This document shows, one piece after another, positions 21,481 to 34,059 of a stretch of 64,000 nucleotides of DNA. The translations under genes and the position numbers were made by a program. Numbering within the stretch: position 1 is the first letter of the stretch; the number at the start of each line of letters is the position of its first letter. A model generated the notes under the pieces. That model did no database searches, was not told the DNA's origin, and saw nothing but the letters and a program-made list of their open reading frames with translations. The stretch covers positions 20,365,638-20,429,637 of the forward strand of contig JAJEKV010000013.1 of NCBI GenBank assembly GCA_021234155.1, written 5' to 3'. Source of the DNA: Isoetes taiwanensis (taxonomy: Eukaryota > Streptophyta > Lycopodiopsida > Isoetales > Isoetaceae).

Positions 21481-22105
21481 GCCAAACAGTTAGGATCCTT
21501 CAATGGAAGAAGCATGCATTTCATTTGAGATGTTTTTGTCCTCCCAAAATAATATAGAAACTATTATGAACTCTTAAGACAACTTAATCAGTTGATTTGA
21601 GACCACATGTCTTATAAAGCAGACTGTAACTTCTGAATTTCATGTTACTAGCACCACCTAGATGTATTGGAAAAGTATCAAGACAATCTTCAACATCCAT
21701 TCACAAATCACTAGACTTTGCCAATGCAAACACACATAATATTCATATCGTCCAATAACAAAATGAAACGAGATGATCTTGCCAAAGAGAATTTTTAAAC
21801 TTGGGAACACAAGGATAATTAGTCGTTGCTAATGTGCATAATTTAAGTAAATAATCAAGGAGTGTTAAAAGCAAATTCACGTGGTTAACTCATCCTCGGA
21901 TTGATTACGTCAAAATTAATAGCAAACATTTTCATATGGAGTTCCATCTAGACAAGTCAAGTTCAATCTTTCCTACAATAGGCAGCACAAGTGCATTTGT
22001 CAACTTGAATTAGCAGCTATTTCTATAGAGTTCTATTTAAAAAGGAAGAATTCAAGATTGCCTTAGTTTCCTTGACCATGTGCTCCCTTTATTACCATTT
22101 CGAAT
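21481..22105. other. AT-rich DNA, no gene
   Basis: Nothing recognisable. Confidence 0.5.
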
Positions 22106-22255
22106 CATTGAACTCATTATGTAAATCCAATAACTCTACTATTCTACCCTCTTTTGCACTCCAACATAGATAGACCCCTACATTGAACTCATTATGTAAA
22201 TCCAATAACTCTACTATTCTACCCTCTTTTGCACTCCAACATAGATAGACCCCTA
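22106..22255. repeat. Exact 75-bp tandem duplication
   Basis: CATTGAACTCATTATGTAAA and the next 55 bases are repeated once without differences (22106-22180 and 22181-22255). The perfect identity marks a recent event, in contrast to the other repeats in this window. Confidence 0.93.
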
Positions 22256-23349
22256 CAGTATCTTATTAATCTATTGATCCTCTCCCAAATTTGGTTCTGC
22301 TCCATTCCATGCAAATCGAAATGGCATGCCATATAGGAGCAGATCAGGATCAGGATCAAAACATTTACCGCACAGTCTTTGGGTAAATCCGGAGTTGGAA
22401 TCACAGTGATTCCAGTTCCAACATTAAGGATAAAATTATAAGTATCTCCAGCTAGCCAATGCATACAAAAAGCCAACACAGAGGCAAGATGAACCAAGCA
22501 CAAATGACCAGCACTTCATGGAGAACCTCCACAAAGCCTGGCCAACATGATACCTGAACACATTTCAAAGATAGCGCAGGCGTAAGAGAGAGCAGTGGTG
22601 TCTAAAGACAAAAGTGAGAGAACATTCCAATCTACCACCATATGTCAGGCCTATTTTAGTATGCACACTGTCTCTAAGTCGGTAAAGTGTTTGGTGACAA
22701 CCACCACAGACCTATTTTTGCATTATGATATATAATCCAACAAGATAAAACACATTGAAGCACACACAAAACAATGATAAACCATCTAACAAGTCAAAAT
22801 GCTTGCCACAATTCGCTGCCATCCTCCACTACCTACCTACTTTACACTTTGCCTTTAACATTGTCACATACACAATGTAGAGATAAGCATACAAATCCCA
22901 AAATAAGCAATACAAAGATTATCACCACTTGCCTCAACTAAAAACAAATAAATCTTAAATGTCCCTCAATGATTTTGAACTTGCATCCATGTTAGCTTGT
23001 GGATGGAATATGGAAGTCAAGTACATGAATTTCTCAAAGGAAGGTTATTAGATTGTTTCCCCATATATAAAAATGAAAGAAATTAGCTCATTATATCTTT
23101 TTCCATATGCTTAACACCGTCACTTAGAACATGCCTACCATTAGAATTATTGCTTAGCCTTCTTTCAAGTATTGTATTACTGAATCTCTAGTGTTGGGTT
23201 TTCAAAACCTTCCTTTTGTTTTAGAGAAATAGGCAAAGGTGAACCAGCCTTTTTTCCACTTCAAAGATCCAAAACAACTGCATTGATAGGCTTCCACCTG
23301 AAACGAAAATAAATGAACAATACGGAGGTATAATGTACATACAACTTAC
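22256..23349. other. Possible downstream part of the minus-strand gene fragments, no gene recognised
   Basis: A minus-strand frame of 94 codons (22503-22219) with a hydrophobic run (NVLILILICSYMACHF) is open but unidentified. It could be a last exon of the EamA-like gene, although I see no matching motif. Confidence 0.3.
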
Positions 23350-24460
23350 ATGTACCCAAAATAAACAATGCTCCTATCCATTCCAAAGCACCCCATTTCT
23401 CTGCAATAAAGAACCAAGCAAACCCAGCACCCCAAAGAGGTTCAAGGGTGTAGATTATAACCGCCGTGATGATGACATGTCTCAGAGAGCTACAAACTGC
23501 AATTCAAGGGATTGCTCATTGTTGATTTGTGCATTAAAACTTAATTCTAAAAAATAGATCTACCTCAACCCATAACCAGAACGCTGTTGAAAGCAGCCTG
23601 TATACAGCATTAATATGCAGGGAACAAATGATATTGGCTGCCATGATGATATGCCTTGCCATCCAAGCACATCCATTGCAGACACTTGATTAATATGACT
23701 GCAAAATGACCAAATGGTAGAGCACAATGTCGTAACAAAAAGCTGCAAGGTAGTAGCTAGAATAGATTAGTTCAAGAGAAGAAGATTTTACTGCCCCTTC
23801 CAACCTTTAGTTATTCACTTGCCACCACCGACCAATACTAAGTAAAGGTAAGATAATCGGTCAAGGAAGTGCTCGAAAATATGCTCAACGTAGCATGTGA
23901 AAACCAAAGGAAACAAGACTAATAAGATTCCGTGATGTCACCAACTGTCACAAATTTAAATTAAGATAAATACATCAGCAAAAACCTTTCAATGATCCGC
24001 TTCTTCATTGTTGTGAGTTTTCAATATTTTACCAAAGCGGGGTCTACTAAATTCTAGAAGCCCGATGCCAATGAGTGCTACAATAGTCGAAAACCATGTG
24101 ATCCTTGAATGCGAGATCCTTAAGTAGTGGAACTACTATAACCCTCAGAAAGTGCATAAGGTTAAGATGGCCGAGCATTAAGATATCTAGAGCATAGATC
24201 GTTATTTCCCTTTAATTTCCATTTAAATTTATCGTATTCTTGTTGATATTCAATCACTCTAGCATGCTAGCAAATGCATGTTGGATGCGTAATGCAGAAA
24301 GAAGCATTCTAAATATGTAGATATAAGATAATAAATACATGGGAGAGCATGTACCGTAAAAGCACAAAAGAATGCTGCACATCCTGCATTAGTTGTAAGA
24401 AATCCAACTGATTAGGACAAATAGCCAATGCTGGTCAATAGACCCAACTGCATGCCCTTT
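23350..24460 (-). pseudogene. EamA-domain (drug/metabolite transporter superfamily) gene fragment, five exons
   Basis: Minus-strand exons in order. 24460-24356 gives QLGLLTSIGYLS and VGFLTTNAGCAAFFCAFTV, followed by GTACATG. About 24150-24040 gives VIVVPLL, then ITWFSTIVALIGIGLLEFSR. About 23945-23850 gives VSFGFHMLR. 23742-23564 (after TTGCAG) gives a Trp-rich segment ending LLSTAFWLWVE before GTAGAT. 23489-23350 gives VIIYTLEPLWGAGFAWFF and WGALEWIGALFILGT before GTAAGT. The order and motifs (GxLTTxAGxAAFxxAFTVIVVPLL and YTLEPLWGAGFAWF) match the plant EamA/DMT membrane transporters of the plastid or endomembrane type. The N-terminal half is missing and several exons carry frameshifts or stops, so this is a truncated copy, not a working gene. 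Substrate unknown. Confidence 0.78.
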
Positions 24461-24595
24461 CCTCTAGCGATATCATCTTTGAGAGCACACCAAAGTCACC
24501 CCATCATCAAACATGACTGGGATGTGGCTATGGCAGGAGCGCAGAAGAAACCACTTTCAAGAAATGCAATATCGCATCTCTTTGGCACAGATTAT

Positions 24596-25240
24596 GGCTC
24601 CGTCAGGAGGAATAAAAGATATTGTAATGATACACCGTTAACCCACGCGAATATTTGAACGATGTATATAATCAAGTTGTAAGATAGTACAAATCAAGTT
24701 TTAAAATGCTACTTTACGGTGAAACTTTATGTCATCAAGATCAATTGCTTTTCCTTTTTGTAGCTCAGCCTGAGCTTCTAATAGTACTGTTATTAGGCCC
24801 AGCTTTGCACTCCCGCATACCACTAACCATGATAAACAACAAATTGAATGGCAACATATTTCAACCAACTTATAACATTTAATATATGCACCTTAAATAA
24901 GTCTGCATCTTCAACGCACCAACAAAATCCGGAAAGCATTGCCAACCACCGCTATTGACGAGAATATTGACACTTTCAAATCCAAAAAGACCGCGGCCGT
25001 AAATAAATAATGATGTAAAGTAAAAAAGGCAAGACTACAACTTGCAAGAATCAAATAACAAACCTCGCTCTTTTTATAACTAATCCCCTCGCCACGCCAA
25101 ATAGACCGTCGATTAGTAACTTCATTGGTGGACATGTGTTGACCTCCATCCGATAAGACTCCCTTTATAAATTCACTAAGAATTTTTGCCTCCATATACT
25201 GGAGATAGCCAAAATACATCATTTCATCAAGGAGCTCATA
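24596..25240 (-). pseudogene. AP1M: AP-1 complex medium (mu) subunit gene fragment
   Basis: Exon 25240-25064 is flanked by TGTGCAG and GTTTGT and encodes 59 codons: YELLDEMMYFGYLQYMEAKI, LSEFIKG and SIWRGEGISYKKSE. This is the end of the longin domain and the linker of clathrin adaptor mu1. Exon 24992-24892 gives ESVNILVNS and VGALKMQTYL, with a frameshift. Exon 24822-24718 gives KLGLITVLLEAQ and KGKAIDLDDIKFH and ends at GTAAAG. The last trace, near 24650-24596, gives ITISFIPPDGA. AP-1 mu binds tyrosine-based sorting signals in clathrin coats at the trans-Golgi. Both the N-terminal ~110 residues and most of the signal-binding C-terminal domain are missing. Only about 140 bases separate this from EamA exons on the same strand, so it is part of a mosaic. 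Confidence 0.85.
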
Positions 25241-25596
25241 CTGCACATTGAGGACAATCACAACTAGACCTAATAAGAAGGAACTATAACAAAAATTAAA
25301 GATGCAATCAGATTGCTCTATTACTTACAACAATGACAAAACAGATGAAATGCCAAACATTCGATGTAGTAGCCGTATAATACTTAGCATTGAGGTGCAT
25401 CCAGCTGCATTAGCTCCCATAATCGCACTTTTGAGACCTAATGAGTCATCTTAAAATACCTTAACTAGCACATCGAATCAAAGATTGGATAATATCAAGC
25501 AATTAGATCTATCCTTTCAAGTAGCTAGATTTATAGAGTCCGTTGCTCTTAGTTTGGAAGTAAACTTTTACGAAAACCAAAACCAAGCCTACTTAC

Positions 25597-25815
25597 AATT
25601 ATGAAGATGTCCTCTCGAATTTCAAGGCCAGCAATCTCGAATTTCTGTTGGCAAACAATATACGCTTCAGAAAAAGCCCCGATATCCATGATTTCCTGAA
25701 TGCTAAAATAGACAACTGATCACTGCAGTAGCACATTTCTAACTTACTTACCCCGATCCACAAAGCGAGCAAAACTATATAGGGACGTAAGATCGGGCCG
25801 AGGAAACATAATGCC
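25597..25815 (-). CDS. Two unidentified exons with good splice sites
   Basis: Minus strand. An exon ending at 25752 reads RPDLTSLYSFARFVDR and is followed by GTAAGTAAG. The next exon, 25695-25597, is exactly 33 codons, preceded by TTTAGCATTCAG and followed by GTAAGT, and reads EIMDIGAFSEAYIVCQQKFE then IAGLEIREDIFII. The phase is consistent across the intron. A possible third piece near 25450-25385 reads LGLKSAIMGANAAGCTSMLS. I do not recognise the protein; it does not match AP-1 mu or EamA. It may be a third captured fragment or part of a larger unknown gene. Confidence 0.5.
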
Positions 25816-27753
<1,938 letters not shown>

Positions 27754-27993
27754 AATTTGCCTAGAAGGTGATACATATTAGGCATTAAATGACCCAATGA
27801 AGTGGCAATGTGTCCTTTTAATTTTTATTTTTTTCAACGACCTTTTATTACGAGTCCTTGGGGAAGGGAAAAGATAGGAATTTGCCTAGAAGGTGATACA
27901 TATTAGGCATTAAATGACCCAATGAAGTGGCAACGTGTCCTTTTTATTTTTCCCACCGACCTTTATTACGAGACCTTGGGGAAGGGAAAGAAC
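27754..27993. repeat. Tandem duplication, unit about 120 bp
   Basis: AATTTGCCTAGAAGGTGATA and about 100 following bases, ending in GGGGAAGGGAAA, occur twice in tandem with a few indels. Confidence 0.88.
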
Positions 27994-28122
27994 GCCGAGT
28001 CTATTTTTTGTTTTTTTTTTTGCCTTAAATTCCAAAGTGACATCTGGATATTGCTCTGAAGCGTATATTGCCCGGAAAGTTTGACGTGAGCAAGGGAAAG
28101 TTCAATTCCAATTGTTCTCGCG

Positions 28123-28285
28123 AACCGAAAATGGTCGAAATGATTCCTGAGCTCGCCACATGCCTAATCCGACCACATTGGGCACTTCTTTAAACAATTC
28201 CAAGTGTTCAAACCGAAAATGGTCGAAATGATTCCCGAGTTCGCCACAATCCCTAATCCACCACATTGGGCACTTCTTCTTAAAA
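28123..28285. repeat. Tandem duplication, unit about 88 bp
   Basis: AACCGAAAATGGTCGAAATG through CACATTGGGCACTTCTT occurs at about 28124 and again at about 28212. Confidence 0.88.
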
Positions 28286-29505
28286 AAACAGATCTAAATC
28301 ATTTTGCAGAGCCAACTGGGTTTCAAAGCAAACGATGCCCGATGCGAGTTTCGGAGCCCAAGTATGCCGGAGCTTATGGCGCTTGGTTGATTGGCTTTGC
28401 CAAACGCCGAACTTGATGCTATTCTTGACTGCAGAAGGGTTTTTCTTCACGAATCTAAAATGTTTTTCCCTTTTGCTTAAAACGGCATGGGTTTAATCTA
28501 TGCCGGCCTAAGTCTTATTCTCTCTACGTGAGGGTGATGCCGTGATTGTATGTGCAGCCATATATATCAGAATTTCGAAGAAAACAAATTCGTATATCTC
28601 TAATTCAGTGTCCGATTCTTTTATCGTATTTTTGATTTCCCACGTGAGGCAAAGTTTAGATTTGAATTTGTGATTGGATTTGAATTTGTGATTAGATCTA
28701 AATTTGGGACATTTGTTTTCACATAAGTTGTTGTTGCTATTCTTTGTTGTTTAGGTAAAGCATGAAGTTGTTTTCTCTTTGTATTTGGTTCCCCGCTTAG
28801 CATGTACTTGTGGATAGTCCTAGATAATCTGTTCATTTTTAAGCAGGCATTAGAACATGGCATTGAGTTGCTTTTTCCCTTCTTTATGGGGCTGATCATG
28901 CAATGTGCCGATCTTGCTTGGTTTGGTGTAGACGATGTGGTGGTCCCGATCGCAAATGCTCATCTTGCTCGCAAACCAGTCATAAAAGAGCGAAATATTT
29001 AAGGTAATGATGATATGACATTTATTCCTCCTAGTGTTTACGAATCGCTTCCGCTAGTCATAGATACTCTTTCAACATTTAAGGGGAATTGGAACATGAG
29101 ATTGTTGTCGCTTTGTCGCTTAGGTAGAGCATAGAATTGTTTTTTTATTTATTTCGCTCCTCTTTAGTATGCAGCCAGGGATACAGAGAGATGTCCACAT
29201 CTAGCTTCTTTTGATTCATGTGACATGAGCATTGTCCCCAAACATTGACGAGAAAGATAATAGTCTTTAAGATTGGATACATAAGATGATCATTATCCTC
29301 TTTATCGTTGACAAGATGGATAGTAGTTTTGAACATTGGATATCATGCTAGATGTAGAGTTGTAGAATTGAATGCATGTCTTCCTTGGTCCCGTAGGGAT
29401 ACGCTAAAATGGTTATGTCGTCGATGGTTATATCGTTGGTGGACATCAAATTAACTTTATTCCTCTTTGACACCAGGGACATTTTGTTCCTCCCATCTGA
29501 TAGAA
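28286..29505. other. Upstream region of the Helitron gene, no separate gene identified
   Basis: T-rich DNA with two similar segments (GTTTAGGTAAAGCATGAAGT near 28749 and GCTTAGGTAGAGCATAGAAT near 29118), perhaps leader or intron of the Helitron transcript. An open frame 28802-29002 (FFMGLIMQCADLAWFGVDDV) is unidentified. Confidence 0.4.
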
Positions 29506-30558
29506 ATGCCTAGAAGGAAGGTAGAGATGGATCCTGATAAACAATATTCACGTGATGAGTTAAAGAGGTTGAAGCGCAATGAATACCGGCGTAATTATTA
29601 CGCTAGAATATCAAAGGAAAAAAAAGATGCCATGAAGGAGGCAATGAAGGCTTATACACAGCAATGGTATCGAGGAAAACATAGTAATACAGAGTGTCCA
29701 GAAAGCTCGCAAGTCCGGTCTATAGAAAGAATCAAGCGCCCTGACGATAGCAACGTTCAGATTGCTAGCATGGGAGCTACTGTACCTTCTGGAACACATG
29801 AAAGGCTGGCTGATCAGAACACATGTCCTTCGGCTGAGCAGTTGAAGAGATTAAAGGAAAATGACAGCCATCGTAGATGGTATGATAGTTTGCCTGAAGA
29901 AAGAAAGGATGCCATGAGGGCAACAATGAGGAAGTATAAGTGCACATTATCAATCAAATCACGATCTCATGGTGGCACTCATGTACTTAATGAGCAAAGC
30001 AGTTGTGCGCAGAATAGTGCAATAGAGGCAGATAGCATTGAGGTTAGTGTAAGGGAAAGCAGTTATGCGCAGAATAGTGCAATAGAGGCGGATAGCATTG
30101 AGGCTACTGTAAGGGAAAGTGGGCATGGAAGTGTGATCTCTGTTCAGCACTGGCAGAAACAAATACGAAGAATGTATTCTCGTAGGAAATCTACGGCTAG
30201 CGAATTAAAATGGAATCGGATTTGTCCACACTGTGGCGTTGCTTTGCTTGAACTTGAATACGATAGCTTTTGTTGCAATAATGGAAAACGCATTCTGCCA
30301 AAACTTCCTGAGCTACCTCATGCACTTGTGGAAGTTTATAATGAGAATGGGTTTAGCATAGAGAGCCGAAAGATAAACCACCTATTCTGTTTCACTGCTC
30401 TTGGTGTCGACGGTGGAGAATTTGTGCAATTAGACACACCGTCATCTATTGCTCTCATGGGTCGAACATACCACAAAATATGCCCAACTTCAACACCACG
30501 TCAGCCTCTTCATTGGTATGTTCATGACAAGAATGACATGTGGACAGAGTTGCACTAG
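29506..30558 (+). CDS. Helitron N-terminal protein: basic repeats and zinc finger
   Basis: An intact 350-codon frame starting at ATG 29506. Residues about 14-55 (ELKRLKRNEYRRNYYARISK then DAMKEAMKAY) and about 113-157 (EQLKRLKENDSHRRWYDSLP then DAMRATMRKY) are two copies of a basic helical repeat. Residues about 165-204 hold a tandem 20-residue repeat (S-x-AQNSAIEADSIE). About 238-262 has CPHCGVALLELE and FCCNNGKRILPKLPELP, the C-x2-C...CC zinc motif at the start of Helitron transposases. Residues about 295-345 (FCFTALGVDGG, MGRTYHKICPTS) are the following conserved block. The stop at 30558 breaks the link to the Rep domain. The basic repeats are probably DNA-binding, which is inference. Confidence 0.85.
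   Translation: MPRRKVEMDPDKQYSRDELKRLKRNEYRRNYYARISKEKKDAMKEAMKAYTQQWYRGKHSNTECPESSQVRSIERIKRPDDSNVQIASMGATVPSGTHERLADQNTCPSAEQLKRLKENDSHRRWYDSLPEERKDAMRATMRKYKCTLSIKSRSHGGTHVLNEQSSCAQNSAIEADSIEVSVRESSYAQNSAIEADSIEATVRESGHGSVISVQHWQKQIRRMYSRRKSTASELKWNRICPHCGVALLELEYDSFCCNNGKRILPKLPELPHALVEVYNENGFSIESRKINHLFCFTALGVDGGEFVQLDTPSSIALMGRTYHKICPTSTPRQPLHWYVHDKNDMWTELH
29998..30117 (+). repeat. 60-bp in-frame tandem repeat inside the Helitron N-terminus
   Basis: Two 60-base units (29998-30057 and 30058-30117) differ at about seven bases and encode the repeated AQNSAIEADSIE segment. Confidence 0.93.
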
Positions 30559-32634
30559 AAAAGAGAGTCCCGCTTACTTGGGTTACACACTAGCAAAGAA
30601 GATTAGATGCCATTAATCCATATTGTAGGATGATAAAAGAGTGACTAACATGCGTATGGGAACCGCATTTCTAACTTTGGATGGATCAGTTGTTAGAGAT
30701 GAAGTTGTCGCTATAGTGCATGCAAATAACACTGGCCACACTAAATCCAAGAATGGCGCTTTTTGTTGCACCAGATTTGAGCGAGAGGTATACATGAGTA
30801 TACTAGATCCACAATATGAACCATTACAATACCCACTTTTCTATCCCCATGGCACAAAAAGGATGGTCCCCTGATAATGAGCAAAATAAGATGTCCCAAA
30901 TTGATTGGTATAGGTGTCGCCTTCTACATGAAGGCGTGTTCTTGCAAACCGGGTCGCCTCACATGTGAATATCTTGTGGACATGTATTCCGTGAGTTGAA
31001 GAGGAGAGACTCAATTTTCCGCAACGAATGGTTATGATAGACCGTAAGCTAATAATGAGGATGACTTCTTGCAAGATGAAGACTCAAATCATTCACTACG
31101 GTTTTACGCCTCATCATTTATTGGTTGCGATAATGGTGCTCGGTGCAAATTGCGAGATGCGTTAGCACTTGCAAGAGTGAAAGGACCTCCTAGTTTGTTC
31201 ATTACAATGACGACAAACCCGTGATTGGCCGAGATTAAGGCGATGCTACGCGACGGACAAACAAAGCCAGGCAGATATTCCAACAGTCGTAGTGGTTAGA
31301 TCATTCCACGCCTGTTTTCAACAAATAAAGGAATTTCTTAGATCATATCTTGGGCCTTTAGAATACATGATTCACGCTATAGAATTTCAAAAGAGAGGTC
31401 TCCCTCACGGGCACATAGTGCTGAAAACTGTCCACAATATTCCGCTTCACATGATTGATTTGCTAGTTTCAGCTGAGATACCAAGCGATGATGAAGAATT
31501 GGCACGTAAAGTCCGCAAATACATGGTACACCAACATTCGACCGCTGCTCAAAAGATGGACCGTGTTGCTGGAAATATCCTCGAAGCTCTCAACCATACA
31601 ACACATATAGACTCAAAGGGATATGTGCAAGCATCAGCAGATTTAAAAGTGGAGGACACATATGTTGTGTCCTATTCGCCATTTCTGTTGAATCGCTTTG
31701 ACCGCCACATCAATGTTGATGTTGCTGCCACGGGCCCATATTTTCATGTATCCGCATTACCTACATTTACAAGGGGTTTGATAAAGTGCAAGATCGCATT
31801 GATAGACATGAACCTTGCAGATGAAATACATGATTACCGTGAGTGGAAGATATTTGTCGCCGATCGAAGCAAAGATGGAGAGTGCTTAACTTCCATGTAA
31901 CAGAAAAACAACCCGCTGTCATATGTCTTCCCCTTCATCGTGAGGAAAGAACACGCAAATCATATAGGAAGCCAAATAGTGCATCACTGCTTGATCGTTA
32001 TTTTCTAAGACCGGATCTTGTGGAATTCTCACAACTCACATATGTAGATTACTATGAACAATACACATTCTTGCCTTATACACGTGCAAGACACTTACCT
32101 GGAGAGTATCTTGAAGAGTCAAGACCGGGATTAGCTAGAAGGATTGTCCGCAAACGAACAAAAAGGGATGCCATATGTAGGATAAGATTGGTCATGCCAT
32201 ATGAGGGGGAACTTTTTTATCTGAGGCAACTCCTTCTCCATCTAGCAGTAAGGACATGGCAAGACCTCAAAGTATACAATGGACAAACCTATGATACATA
32301 TGAACAAGTTGTCATTGGCGATGGGTTTGCTTCAGGACACAACCGAAAGCATGTCATAACAATGCAAGAAGCTATTCTATCATTGCAAACTCCATCCCAA
32401 CTGCGCTTCCTATTTGCATTGCTAATCCTTGATGGTGCACCCGCAGTTGATCTATGGAACAGGTTCCGATCAGATTTAATGCGAGATTTTGATGATAACT
32501 CACATGGTAACACATTCATTGCAGAACAAGAGGCACTCATGTCAATTGAGAACATACTTTGTCAACATGGGTCTACGGTCACAGATTTTTTGACTACCAC
32601 CGATCTCCACCCATTCACGCCTAGTGTTACGTGA
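30559..32634 (+). pseudogene. Helitron N and HUH Rep domain remnant
   Basis: Blocks in several frames. 30641-30874 ends LDPQYEPLQYPLFYPHGTKR. About 30895-31050 has IDWYRCRLLHEGVFLQTG. About 31195-31250 reads ITMTTNP then EIKAMLRDGQ. 31292-31900 contains EFQKRGLPHGHIVLK, with the two metal-binding histidines of the HUH motif. The catalytic tyrosine block is expected after HINVDVAATG but is read here out of frame: TYIYKGFDKV appears two frames over at about 31773-31802. 31900-32634 restores the frame with CLPLHREERTRKSYRKPNSA, ELFYLRQLLLHLAVRTW and LWNRFRSDLMRDF, the linker to the helicase. HUH Rep nicks and joins single DNA strands in rolling-circle transposition. The frameshift beside the tyrosines would abolish it. 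Confidence 0.83.
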
Positions 32635-34059
32635 GTTACTCAAATACCGATCATGAGAGGTACCTCGCAAGAGTCAAGGAGCATGCGTGTTAGAATGAAT
32701 GCAAATCGCATGCATATATGACTATGTCCCCGAACATGCTAAATCAACCGGTGTGGACATGCCAATATTTATTGATGGAAAAGCCGAACTGAAAAACCTT
32801 CTTGCTAAATGCAATATGTTTGTTGATTAGGGGCTATAACCGAATTGTATTGCCATGTGCAACGACGGGCCTAGTCGCTCAATTGTATCCGGGTGGAAAA
32901 CCGCATTACGCACTCTTTTCGGATCCCCTCGCTACGTAAAAACAATGTTGCTGTTCGATCAACTATGAGTCCATCATCTGAGAAAGCTGCGCTGCTTAAT
33001 GAATCAGTTGCCATTGTTTGGGACGAGTTTGCGATGGCTAATAGAGCTGTCATAGAGTCTGTAAGTGACCTGCTCCAACAGATCTGTAAAAATAATCGTC
33101 CCTTTGGAGGAAAATGCTTTATAGCGGCTGGTGATTTTAGGCAAATTGCACCAATAGTGCATGGTGCAGGGAGACGTGCCACATTGAATGCGTCCGTTAA
33201 ATCTTCTGAGACATGGAAGAGCTTCATCGTCCACAGGTTGCATGAGCCAATAAGAAATGCAGCAGATCAACAACTGATAGATTGTGTAACATCTATAGGT
33301 GAAAATTGGCAATCGGACACAGTCATACTAGACCTATTCCAAACGACAACATCACTAGAAGATGCTCGAGATTTTTTATACCCGGCAGACGTGGTTGCGA
33401 ACCCTTCCTTGTGTGAAACAAGGGCTTTTTTATCTCCATTAAATGCATATGTTGATGATTTTAACAAGTCTGTCCTTGACCGCATTGGAGATGCAAGTAA
33501 AAAGTATTTCTCTTGCGATTCTATCAAGGAGAATGACCGAGTTGTCCACACTAGTGCACTTGCTGAGAACGACTTTCTTCATAGTTATGAGCACCCAACC
33601 TTGCCAAAACACACGCTTGAGTTGAAAAAAGGAGCAATATGTCGTCTTCTTAGACTGTTAGACGCAAACAAAGGACTTGTGAAAAATGCAAGAGTTGTTG
33701 TACATGAGCTCTATGATAGATATGTAACTGTTCGACTTCTTGGACAGAATGCTACGGATCCAGAAAACATACACCCAATTTGCCGCGCTGACTTCTTTCA
33801 TCAGCCACAGAATTGTGCATTTACAATTCATAGACGTCAGTTACCATTAAGACTTGCGTATTCAACAACCTTTCACAGTTGTCTTGGTCTCACACTGGAT
33901 AAGATCGTATTGGACCTGCGAACAAATGTGTTTGCACACAGTCAACTCTATACGGCATTGACCAGAGTGCGGAGAAGAGAAGATGTGTTGATACTACATA
34001 ATAGTGAGTCACCATCAGTGACGACTAGGAATGTTGTTTTCAAAGAGCTGCTTGAATAA
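32635..34059 (+). pseudogene. Helitron Pif1-like helicase domain, P-loop destroyed
   Basis: At about 32767-32830 the frame reads FIDGKAELKNLLAKCNMFVD where the Walker A box (GxGKT) is expected, so it is lost. TTGLVAQLYPGGKTA follows near 32865. The long frame 32893-34059 then carries VAIVWDEFAMANRAVIESVS (Walker B, DE), FIAAGDFRQIAPIVHG (motif III), LSPLNAYVDDFNKSVLDRIG, and finally LPLRLAYSTTFHSCLGLTLD and LYTALTRVRRREDVL (motifs V-VI). These are Pif1/RecD-superfamily helicase motifs, which unwind the transposing strand. The stop at 34057-34059 is at the usual position a few dozen residues after motif VI. Confidence 0.87.

Larger units (their letters stand above)
29506..34059 (+). mobile_element. 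Helitron transposase locus (RepHel), inactivated
   Basis: Collinear plus-strand blocks of a plant Helitron RepHel protein: N-terminal basic repeats and zinc finger, Helitron-like N domain, HUH Rep domain, and a Pif1-type helicase ending with the LYTALTRVRRREDVLIL motif. Element ends (5' TC, 3' hairpin plus CTRR) were not located with confidence. Frameshifts at about 30.56, 30.9, 31.1, 31.75, 31.9 and 32.6-32.9 kb and loss of the helicase P-loop make it non-autonomous. It lies inside the span of the outer LTR element. Confidence 0.88.
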
